Shown piece by piece: positions 11,356 to 20,300 of a DNA stretch of 64,000 nt; within the stretch, counting starts at the first letter, position 1, and each line of letters opens with the position of its first letter. The position numbers and the translations under genes were made by a program. The notes beneath the pieces are model-generated. The model did no database searches, was not told the DNA's origin, and saw nothing but the letters and a program-made list of their open reading frames with translations. Source of the DNA: Fonsecaea monophora (lineage: Eukaryota; Ascomycota; Eurotiomycetes; Chaetothyriales; Herpotrichiellaceae); NCBI RefSeq assembly GCF_001642475.1, contig NW_019174038.1, positions 1 through 64,000 on the forward strand, given 5' to 3'.

Positions 11356-11468
11356 GGAGGAGGTCTGCCCTGCTGCGTCTCCACAAGTCTTCTCTCCATC
11401 AAGCATTTCTTGTCCCGCAGGCTGTTCCTCCTGAGAGTCGACCTCCAGCATTGTCTGAGTCTACCACC

Positions 11469-13146
11469 ATGGCCACAGTCGCAGTCCCGGTCGCCGTAGG
11501 TTTCTCCCTTCCCTCGATCATCCTTCCGGTTTCCCAATGCTGACATCAATCCCCAGCCGGAGTTCAACTCCAGCATGGCCAATGGAGGCGATCCACAGCA
11601 GATAGACGTCAATCTGCCTTACACCGGCCTCGAGTACCATTACGTCTACCAGGTGATTATGGGATGTCTCGTCTTCGTCATTGTCCCCGGTCTCGGCTTG
11701 CTCTACGGCGGCATGACGCGCAGGAAGTCTGCCCTGGCCATGGTGTTCCAATCCTTGACCGTGATGGCGGTGTGCTCCTTTCAATGGGCCTTCTGGGGCT
11801 TTTCGCTCGCCTTCTCCCGAACCGGCGGTCCCTTCATTGGTGACCTCAAGAACTTTGGAATGATCGATGTAAGATCTTCGCCAGAAAGCAATCGCAAGAC
11901 TCTCTTGTCAGGGCGCTAAATTCTATTCCAGGTCATGGCTGCACCTTCCTGGGGTTCGGCTGTCATTCCCGACATTGTCTTCTCTTTCTATGAGTTGATG
12001 TTCTGTGCCTGCGCGACTATGATCGTCGTGGGCGGCTCGTTCGAGCGTGGCCGCATCCTTCCATCCATCATCTTCGGCTTTTGCTGGGCCACCCTGTGCT
12101 ATTGCCCAATCTCCTACTGGACCTGGAATGCCAACGGTTGGCTCTTCACCTTTGGTGCTCTTGACTTTGCCGGTGGCGGTCCTGTCCACATCTCAAGTGG
12201 TACCGCCGGGTTGGCCTACGCCCTTGTTCTAGGCAAGAGAAGCCGATATGGCGAGAAGCACGTCTACAAACCCCACAACGTCACCATTGTTTTCCTTGGA
12301 ACAGTCCTTATCTGGTTCGGTTGGTTTGGCTTCAACGGCGGTTCTGCTCTGAACGCCAGCATCCGTGCCATGATGGCCATCTGGAACACAAACTTGGCGG
12401 CATCGTGTGGTGTGGCTGGTTGGGTCCTTATGGACTACATCAAGCACCGCAAGTTCTCTGTCGTTGGCGCTTGCGAGGGTGCCATTGCTGGTCTTGTTGG
12501 TATCACCCCTGCGGCTGGTTATGTGTCTGTCTGGTGTGGCGCTGCGATCGGCTTCATCACTGCCATTGTGGTTAATCTGTTCGAGCCCGTCAATGACTGG
12601 CTTCACATTGATGATGGCTTGGAAGTCTTGTGAGTACCATCCTACCCATGACGGCGATAGAATTGGTGCTGATGAATCATTTACAGCAAATTGCATGGAA
12701 TTGGCGGCACGGTCGGAGCATTCCTCACCGGAATCTTCGCATCTGCATCCGTGTCGTCTCTTGATGGCGCTACCATCGCTCAAGGAGCCATCGATGGCCA
12801 CGGCGTTCAGGTGGCCAAGCAACTCGCTGAAATTGCTGCCATTGCCGCTTGGTCATTTACCCTGTCCTACATCATGCTCACTATCCTCAAATACATCCCG
12901 GGACTGCATCTGAGAGTAACGGATGAAGTGGAAATCATCGGTCTGGATCTGGATCAATTCTCTGACGAGCTTATTGGCGAGTGGTCATTGTTCCAGGACG
13001 AAGCTTCAGTCCGTCGGAGCTCGATTACTCAGATCAACGCTCAGATCACTCAGGGCGTCGCGCCGGGCGACTCATCTTCCCCTCAGTCTGAGAGCGTTTC
13101 TGGTGAGAAGGAGCCGACCAAGTCTACCACCGAAGCGCCGCAGTGA
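11469..13146 (+). CDS. Ammonium transporter, twin-histidine MEP2/MepA type, 4 exons
   Basis: Plasma-membrane ammonium permease of the Amt/Mep/Rh family. Exons 11469-11495, 11557-11868, 11932-12629 and 12687-13146 give 498 aa. The short first exon encodes nine residues. About eleven membrane segments run from YVYQVIMGCLVFVIVPGLGLLYG to about residue 400, followed by a cytosolic tail. The pore histidines are both present: His199 in FAGGGPVHISSG and His349 in KLHGIGGTVG. MEP1/MEP3-type proteins usually have Glu at the first position, so this is a MEP2-like, high-affinity candidate and possibly an ammonium sensor. The tail starts VTDEVEIIGLDLDQFSDE, the conserved regulatory helix, and ends Ser/Thr/Pro-rich. 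GATA and NirA-like sites upstream fit nitrogen control. A specific symbol cannot be fixed. Confidence 0.96.
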
Positions 13147-13803
13147 TTGTGTGGTATCCCTGCTACCCCTGATTGTCTTAGTTGGTTGTTCCATAATTAG
13201 ATGTATCGTCTTTTATATACCCAGATATGTAGGAGCTTCCCATAGTTTGAGCGAGGAGTGGAATCAAAATTGTCGCTGTTCTGCAAATCTGTCCGTCGCG
13301 TTGACCCGCATAATGCTGTCAAATCTCTGGCGCTATGATGAAGGGCAATAGCATAGTATATTGACCGACTTGGTTAGTGCCTTGCCGAGTGATCAAACGA
13401 GGCTGAACTGGTGGGGGTTGATGCGGGGGTGACGGGCGACGGGTGAAGGTGGCTGTGACTCGTTGCTCGATGTCATTTCTCCGATGGGTACCAGCGTTGT
13501 GTGCCTGCGCCATTCGTGCCCCAGAAATCTGTACCTTGTCCATGATAAATTGCCATACGCTACCTGCTACAAACACATAGGAGTCTCGGAAGGAGAATAA
13601 GTCTTGCTTTTGAACATTTCCTAATCCTTCTAGCCCCTCCTTTTCATCATCGTCTCCTCTCACGGATAGAGATTCCCCATCGACGTACCCGTCCGCAGGC
13701 AGACTTCAGCTGCTGCTCGTCCGGTTCAGCCTTGGTCGGCGCAGGCTCTGCAAAAGACAACACAGGTTTTCCTCATTCACCCACCCCGTTTCTGTGTCCT
13801 GCA
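13147..13803. other. Intergenic: transporter 3' flank and E2 gene promoter
   Basis: About 650 bp without a supportable gene. Its last 150 bp, rich in C and T (CTCATTCACCCACCCCG), look like the leader of the E2 gene. Confidence 0.6.
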
Positions 13804-14735
13804 ATGTTCGCGGCGAAGCGACTAGGAAAGGTGAGTGGCTCTGCCCTCCCAGGTTCACATTCTTCCCTCCATCCCTTTCCAACTAACATTCATCGCAGGA
13901 ACTGGTCAAGGTAATGATCACATGCCAACGACAACCCCCCCAAAACTACACTGCAAGGCCTTGTTTCCTTACACCCGTCCTTTTTACGAGCCGTCCTTGT
14001 CATTGCCTGCTAGTGGTCTCTCGATCTACCAGACACCACGAGTGCTGACATCCGTGCTATCGTTACCCTCTTGCAGGCAAAACAAAAACTCCCTCCAGGG
14101 ATCGAGCTGGTCAAAGCGGACGACTTCCGAGAATGGCTGGTTGACATCCAAGTCCTGGACGCGAATCCTTTGTACATGAACCAGACTTTCCGTCTCAGTT
14201 TTCTTTTCTCAGATTCCTATCCTATAGGTAATGTGCCACACCAAACCCCCTGGGAGAAGAGGGAAAGAGGAGGGGCACAAAGGGGAAGAACGGGTAGAGG
14301 CTGGGCTAGATTGACCTTTTTGACTGACATTGGGTACAACGATGGCTATTTCATACAGAAGCACCAGAGGTCGTCTTTCTCAAAGTACCACCCGCCGCAA
14401 CCGACCCCGCGAACCCGCAACAACAGTCCCAGTCCCAGACACCCTTTGCCGGCCGCCCCATCCCGATCCATCCTCACATCTACTCCAACGGCATCATCTG
14501 CCTCGACCTGTTGGGCTCGGCGGGGTGGTCGCCCGTGCAGTCGGTGGAGTCGGTGTGCATGAGCCTGCAGAGCATGTTGACCGGGAACACCAAGAATGAG
14601 AGACCCCAGGGCGACGAGCAGTTCTGTCAAAGCATGGGCGTGCGCGGGCCAGACGGGTGGAGCGGGTACCGAGGCAAAGGCCGCGGACGAGGGCTGAGGG
14701 ATGTACGATTCGCTTATGACGACGACACAGTATGA
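13804..14735 (+). CDS. Ubiquitin-conjugating enzyme E2, UBE2W/UBC16-like, 4 exons with a 12-nt exon
   Basis: E2 enzyme that carries ubiquitin as a thioester. Exons 13804-13830, 13899-13910, 14077-14227 and 14359-14735 give 188 aa. The second exon is only 12 nt (Glu-Leu-Val-Lys) but is needed to build the E2 first helix KRLGKELVKAKQKLPPGI. The core motif is HPHIYSNGIICLDLL, with catalytic Cys111. HPH in place of the usual HPN, the SNG-ICL sequence, WSPVQSVESVCMSLQSML, and a C terminus ending YDDDTV all match the UBE2W family as I know it (human ends HDDTC). UBE2W-type enzymes can ubiquitinate protein N termini. A Gln/Ser-rich insert (about 77-96) lies before the active site, and a Gly/Arg-rich tail (about 160-178) is longer than in animals. 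Confidence 0.92.
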
Positions 14736-15452
14736 ATTAATAACGACAGCATGATATACTACTTTAAGGCGTCAGGAGAACCAGTTGGGGATGGATGTCG
14801 CTGGCTGGCTGGTTAGTAGGCCGATGGACCGGCTCGCGATAGTTGGGTTCTCTGGGCTGGTAGGGGTGTCGGGCGTTTTGATAGGAAACTCGGGCATCAT
14901 ATTCTGCAGAATCAAGTCGTTTTTCCAGGTCTGGGAGAGAGAGTGTGTGGCATGGATGGTATAGTGGCAGAGAAATAGCATCACTACGACAACATCATCT
15001 CACAGTGGACTAGATTAGACCATATCCCTCAGCCGGCCGACCGAGCCATTTTGGACCTGATCGGGTCGACTCACTACATGGGATATAGGCGAGATGCTTC
15101 TTTGAGAATTAAAGAGAGAGCAGGGAACGTGGAATTATTTAGAAATACTATGGACTCGATACTCGTGTCTCTTCGTTTGCGCCACACCCTAAAGATTTTC
15201 TGGGTTGGAAGAAGTGGAACCAGAGCAGATAGTGAGAAGCCACGGTCTCTATCAGTAGAAACAAGAGACACGGCCGATCCGGTGCCGCGAAAAACTGGCT
15301 TTTTTCGACTCTCGTTCCGCTTCGAGATCGCCTGCGTCCTACAGGGACGGACGAGCATCTTCAATTTCTCACTTCCGGTCACTCCCTTTCCCTTTCCAAT
15401 ATACCATGTCACTCATTCTTCCAAAAATCCATGTGATGGGTAGTGCATAGAA
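14736..15452. other. Convergent 3' intergenic region
   Basis: About 715 bp between the stop codons of the plus-strand E2 gene and the minus-strand CWC22 gene. Both 3' untranslated regions must lie here. No gene seen. Confidence 0.65.
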
Positions 15453-18281
15453 CTAGTCAAAATCCGCAGCCCTTGCTCTTCCATCGCCACCCTTTCTGTT
15501 CGGACTCATACTCCCCGACCATCGCCTCTTCCCTTCCTTCCTTGATATTCCTCGTGCAGGTGGTGGTGATCTCGACCTAGACACTGATCGTCCGCTGACA
15601 CTAGACGAGTTCCTTCTCCTGGACAGAGGTGCTCTTCGTCGTGGAGGGGTCAAGCTTCGACTCCTGCTCCTGCTCCTGCTCCTGCTAGGTGAATATCTGT
15701 TGACTTTACGCCTAGGTGGCGAGCGCGATGGCGAGCGTGATGGACTGCGAGAAGGAGCCCTTCGTGGAGCTGGTCGATGACTAAAACGTGGTGGTGTACG
15801 TGATCTAGACTTGGGTCTTGCAGCTGGAACATTGCGCCGGCGAGATGGATGCACAGCAGGACTGGCTTGGCGTGGTGGTGGTGGGGGAGAACGAGATCTC
15901 GACCGCGACGTCGAATAACTACGGGAACGCGGATTCGGGAGGCGGCGTCGAGGCGGCGAGCGAGAATCATCGGAGTGACTACTGTACGACTTTGAGCGTG
16001 TACGTGCTCGTCCACGCAGACGGCCGTTGTCTCGTTCTCTCCTTGGTGGTGGACTCGGAGAGGCCGAATAGGAGAGCGATCGTCTTGCTGTTTCCACGCG
16101 TCGTGGGGCGGAACGAGGGCGAGAGCGCGATACTGACGAAGAATAGCTTCTTGCCCGCCTGTTTGCACCGCGAGCCGGAGGTGGGGACCTCGAAAGTGAC
16201 TCGGAAACACGCCGACGTTGAGTCTTCCTTGTCGACCGGTCGTCTGGTGTCAATGACCGAGACCTCCTATCTGTCCGTCGAGGTGGACTTCTTGTGGATG
16301 ACCTGCTCGTCGTATAGCTCGAATAGCTCGAATATGAGCTGACGCTTTCAGAGTCCGAAATATCATCCTTCGGTGCAGGCAGGGCGGGTGGCTCTGGTTT
16401 TGGCAAATTCTTGAGATGTTCACGCATCTCCTCCGTAAGGGCCCCCATGCCGATGGAGGTGAAGTAATTGATCGCGAAACGTGTGTTACGAGGTGTATCA
16501 GTCGGGAAAAGACCTGAAAAGCAGGGCCGAAGAATATCATCCTTCATCCTCTTCTGAAGCTCAGGCATGCCCAAGGCTTCGGCCAGGTCCTGGAACAATA
16601 TCTTAATGAAAATGCGGCTGCTGGAAGTAGTCTCTTCTTCATTAAGGTGCACCACAGAAAACACGTGCCAACCAATAGCATCGGTAGCCAACAGATGTCC
16701 GAAGAATCGAGCAATGTTCCGTAGGCGATTTGTCTCATATCGATGAATCGTGTCGTAGTATTTCGCAAAGGACTGTTCAAACAGGTCCGTCCAAAGCCGG
16801 TTAAGCTTCGCAAACCTCTCACCGACAAGGCCAAAGAATTTCGAGTATGTCTTCTCCTGTGAACAGCACTCGATGATCATGGACGGTAGCTCAGACTCCT
16901 GGCCTGCCGGGAGTTGGACTTTCATCAGCTTGTGACACGCTTCTTCGAAGTCAAGGCTGGACATGATGGTCAGGTAGATTGTCCTTCGCAAATTAACGAG
17001 GTCCGTATTTGTTTGGTCTTTGATTTCCATTGCACGTTCTTGTTCGGCGTCTTCATCATCCGAACTCTCCTCAGAGCCGCTATCGTCGTCGTCTTCCTCA
17101 TCGCCGCTGTCTTCCCCGAGGATTTCGGCTTTCAGTTTCCTGTACGCCTCTTCATGTTCTTCCCACTCTGGATCGTACTTGAAAATATTCAACGAGTCTT
17201 GAACATCAATATCATCATCAAGGTCGACTTGGTGCGTAATTTGGTCTTCCTCCTCCACGAGATCGAGTTCCTCGCGAATTGCCGGGTTGTCCTTGTACCG
17301 ATCCTTTCTGACTTGGAAAAGTACTTCTATCATGTATTGGACTCTTTTGTCAATGTCAGCTTCGTGCAATATGCTTCGAAACTGATCAAACACAGCCAAT
17401 GCGATAGGAGGGCTCATCTCCTCCAGATGTTGGCCCACTTCCCGGGTCAAACCAACCGCGATTTCCACAGAATCGTCAGTCGGTTTGTGCAAAAGCAACA
17501 AAAGTAGCTGTGCAGCGAGAGTCTCGTGCGCCACTTGCTGGTTACACAGGTGGGCGATGAAAGTGGTCGAGGACAAGCAGACTGCTTTGTCATTGCGCTT
17601 GAAGGCTTTTCGAAATTGAACAACTAGCCGGTTGAGGAGCAACTCTCCGACTTGAGGGAGTTTGGTATTCACAATGGCAGCCATCGCCGCATATATCGGG
17701 GTGAAAGGTAGGGAAGCGGCCTGCGCTTTCATGATGCTCCGACAGAACAGCCCCCGACCACGGACAAGATTTTCACCAAACAGCTCCGGGACAATGTGCT
17801 TGATGTTGGAGACATTGACCTTATTAATGAGACCGTTGATGGATTTTTTCAAAGCCTCCCAAGCCATTCGCTGGTACTCTTTGCTTGACTTGTCGGTGAT
17901 CTGTGACTGTAAAGCACGCAGTTTTGCAGGAGGTATATAGGTGCCGCCCGATCGCATCGTAAGGAGCTTCTCGTACTCGGCTTTGGCAGCCGCTTGTTTT
18001 TCTTCGGCAGTCAAAGGTTTTCGTCTTGCTTCATCTGGTTCCTTAGGTTTGAATTTGGCGAGTAGCTGTCTCTCGCGCTCATCCATCTCACGTTCCGGCT
18101 CCGCGCCCCTTGGATTGCGCCCATCGTTAGCTTCGACTGGCGCAGGTCGGCGGCGTCGAGGAGAGGGTGACCGAGATGGAGGTGATCTCTTTCTTGCTGC
18201 TGAGGGGCCGGGGGAATAGGAACCACCTGGAGGCGGCGTGGGAAGGCGGACAGCAGACGAGAGTAACATGGTGTCCGCCAT
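15453..18281 (-). CDS. cwc22: Pre-mRNA-splicing factor CWC22 (MIF4G-MA3 domains with RS tail)
   Basis: Spliceosome component that, in other eukaryotes, binds eIF4A3 and is needed for catalytic activation. Single exon, 942 aa, initiating MADTMLLSSAVRLPTPP. A charged N-terminal tail (1-90) precedes the MIF4G domain (about 150-335, starting YIPPAKLRALQSQI... and including NKVNVSNIKHIVPELFGENLVRGRGLFCRSIMKAQ). An acidic linker (about 390-420, EEDDDDSGSEESSDDED) follows, then the MA3 domain (about 425-545, NLRRTIYLTIMSSLDFEEACHKLMK). The last 290 residues are an Arg/Ser-rich domain (RSPPRR, SRSRSRS repeats). The MIF4G/MA3 order and sequences are diagnostic. An RS tail this long is like the animal protein and unlike budding yeast. 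Head to head with DPM2, 340 bp apart. Confidence 0.95.
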   Translation of the reverse strand: MADTMLLSSAVRLPTPPPGGSYSPGPSAARKRSPPSRSPSPRRRRPAPVEANDGRNPRGAEPEREMDERERQLLAKFKPKEPDEARRKPLTAEEKQAAAKAEYEKLLTMRSGGTYIPPAKLRALQSQITDKSSKEYQRMAWEALKKSINGLINKVNVSNIKHIVPELFGENLVRGRGLFCRSIMKAQAASLPFTPIYAAMAAIVNTKLPQVGELLLNRLVVQFRKAFKRNDKAVCLSSTTFIAHLCNQQVAHETLAAQLLLLLLHKPTDDSVEIAVGLTREVGQHLEEMSPPIALAVFDQFRSILHEADIDKRVQYMIEVLFQVRKDRYKDNPAIREELDLVEEEDQITHQVDLDDDIDVQDSLNIFKYDPEWEEHEEAYRKLKAEILGEDSGDEEDDDDSGSEESSDDEDAEQERAMEIKDQTNTDLVNLRRTIYLTIMSSLDFEEACHKLMKVQLPAGQESELPSMIIECCSQEKTYSKFFGLVGERFAKLNRLWTDLFEQSFAKYYDTIHRYETNRLRNIARFFGHLLATDAIGWHVFSVVHLNEEETTSSSRIFIKILFQDLAEALGMPELQKRMKDDILRPCFSGLFPTDTPRNTRFAINYFTSIGMGALTEEMREHLKNLPKPEPPALPAPKDDISDSESVSSYSSYSSYTTSRSSTRSPPRRTDRRSRSLTPDDRSTRKTQRRRVSESLSRSPPPARGANRRARSYSSSVSRSRPRSAPRRVETARRSLSYSASPSPPPRRERDNGRLRGRARTRSKSYSSHSDDSRSPPRRRLPNPRSRSYSTSRSRSRSPPPPPRQASPAVHPSRRRNVPAARPKSRSRTPPRFSHRPAPRRAPSRSPSRSPSRSPPRRKVNRYSPSRSRSRSRSRSLTPPRRRAPLSRRRNSSSVSGRSVSRSRSPPPARGISRKEGKRRWSGSMSPNRKGGDGRARAADFD

Positions 18282-18621
18282 GTTGGCAAACTCAAAGACT
18301 CCAAGCGGTGGTAAGCGGAAGCAGAATCTTCATTTCCTCTGCTGTTGCCAGTTTCGTGGATGCGAAGACATCTTGATTTAAGTCGAAGGCAGCGGCAGGC
18401 AAATAAATCGCAAGTCGATTTTCAAACACGGACTCGGAAAAACCCTTCCGGAGCGATTTCCTTTTTAAGCCATGCAGCGAAGTGACATTTTCCGACAACG
18501 CGACTGCGTGTCCATTTCAGTCCGCGTGTCAAACATTACAACAGTGATTATTCACGGCGTCTCTTGCGATACATAAGGTCTCAAGGGCATCATCCACAAG
18601 CAGGAACCAAATTGTGACGAG
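18282..18621. promoter_or_regulatory. Short divergent promoter, CWC22/DPM2
   Basis: 340 bp between two start codons on opposite strands. It must serve both housekeeping genes. No TATA box evident. Confidence 0.65.
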
Positions 18622-19003
18622 ATGGTATTTTCTCACCCTGCGAACAGCGCGGTCAATCGAAATGCTAATGCTCCCCTGTTGTAGCTGGACAAAATTGTGG
18701 GCATGGCGATGCTCGTGGTAGCAACCACAGTCTTCTTATATTACACAATATGGACCTTGTTCATGGTACGGCACCTTGCACAGATGTGAGGCTATCAACT
18801 AAAATTTCTTGCAGCCTTTTGTGGACGACGACCATCCACTTCAGAGCCTGTTCCCACCTCGCGTCTGGGCAATCCGAATCCCTGTCATCCTCACGCTCCT
18901 TGGTTCGGCGGTCGTAGGAACGTTCCTGGCCATGGTCATGATCAGAAGCAATAGGAAGAAGGCAGCAAAGGCTAGAGCTGCTGCGGCCAAGAAGTCGAAG
19001 TGA
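18622..19003 (+). CDS. dpm2: DPM2, dolichol-phosphate-mannose synthase regulatory subunit, 3 exons
   Basis: Small ER membrane protein that stabilises dolichol-phosphate-mannose synthase, supplying mannose for N-glycans, GPI anchors and O-mannosylation. Exon 1 contributes only the ATG (18622-18624). Intron 18625-18684 (GTATTT...GCTAATG...TAG) is followed by exon 2 (18685-18765), intron 18766-18814 and exon 3 (18815-19003), giving 90 aa. The sequence aligns with human DPM2 as I know it: DKIVGMAML...FLYYTIWTLFMPFVDDDH against DQVVGLGLV...FTYYTAWVILLPFIDSQH. There are two membrane segments (about 6-28 and 48-72) joined by the PFVDDDH loop, and a lysine-rich cytosolic tail. The start choice rests on the splice signals: no other in-frame ATG precedes the conserved LDKIVG. 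Confidence 0.9.
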
Positions 19004-20300
19004 AAGAAGAGGCTTCAAGATATGGGATCAAACACGGTGTCAACGGCGCTCAGGCGGTGAGCAGTTATGCAGGTTTCATATCCTTTGTCGACACCGAAAG
19101 TCGGGCATTGATATTCGTGGCCCGAAAGTCCTCTCTTCGACGGGATCAGCCAATTTTGAAGGAACCCAACTTCCTTTTCCGCTCAATGCAGAATCAGGTG
19201 TGATGCAGCATCGACCGGCCGATTCCGAAATTTCGCGGTGTTTGCATTCAGTCGTATGCCTGAAAAATGACGAGGAATCTTGTACCTATGAGCCGTCGAT
19301 GGAGCCAATACCTTGGATAGATGGAAACCTTTCTGCGATGACTCTTTTCCCAGCCGAAAGGATGCTTGTTTATGCATGAACAAATCAGTCGACTGACAGA
19401 TGATACTGCAACCTATTACAGCCCTTTGCAATCCGTACTCGGTACAGGGACCCGTCTGTGGCTTGAATGGGGAACACGAAGACTTGGGTGGGTTTGGAAT
19501 GTGAGTCAGGCGCAGACATCTAACGAGCTGGAATTATCTGCCTCTGCTTCCTTGTAAGGAAGGCTGCAAATGAGGTAACCCGGAAGGACACCTGCAGACC
19601 AAATGCATGAACTTTGAGGACGACTGATCCTCTTGTCGTAATGGAGTGTAAGAGAGGCTTTCTGTGATGATGTCCTTGTCGCCGGGCCTTGGAATCCGCG
19701 AACAGCCTCGCTACTCTGGCGACTCGTGACTCGCCCAGCCACATCCCGTGGGCCTGGAAACATCTCCCCCGCACGGTACTGCAAGTGACCGCCCCGAGTG
19801 TTTGGGAATCAGTGACCATTCAGACGTCCCCCCAGCGCCCCGTTGCCGATAAGCAGGTCACTAAGTTCACCCGCAAGGGCCTCCTGACTCAACGACTACT
19901 TCATTGCTGAGTGCCTCTTGCACAAGTACGTAGCTACTCCGAGCAAAGTACATATAAGTGATGCCACATGACTGATTCTGATTACAATCATTCCGTTCTC
20001 TGACCAGACAAAGAATAAGATACTCACAAGTCCTTCGTTGCACCCTACTCAGCGGTCCCTCCTTTGATCCTAACACGCAACTGTTGGTGCAAGCTGATCT
20101 GCTGCTCGAGACCACTCCTCACTCATTCCCTCTCCAACCGACGCGTCGAATAACCCCGCGCCGGTCCCTCGATTCGCTTCAACAACAGCACAGTGGCCTT
20201 GTGTATCCTGCGGACGCGGTCACCCTTCTTGCAGATACAGCTTGGCTGCTTGTGAAGAGTAGTTAGCTAGGTCCTCACACTGCGTCGCCCCATTTCTTGA
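19004..20300. other. 1.3 kb intergenic region upstream of the BCAS3-like gene
   Basis: No supportable gene. Short open frames on both strands lack recognisable motifs. The last few hundred bases are the probable promoter and leader of the gene at 20301. Confidence 0.6.

Larger units (their letters stand above)
8814..11468. other. 2.65 kb gene-free region including the ammonium transporter promoter
   Basis: I find no open frame here with family motifs or a believable exon structure. There is a short direct repeat AAGCATTCTGG near 10113 and 10129. The right-hand 1 kb carries the regulatory sites listed separately. The left part may hold a non-coding transcript or decayed sequence; nothing in it is recognisable. 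Confidence 0.6.
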
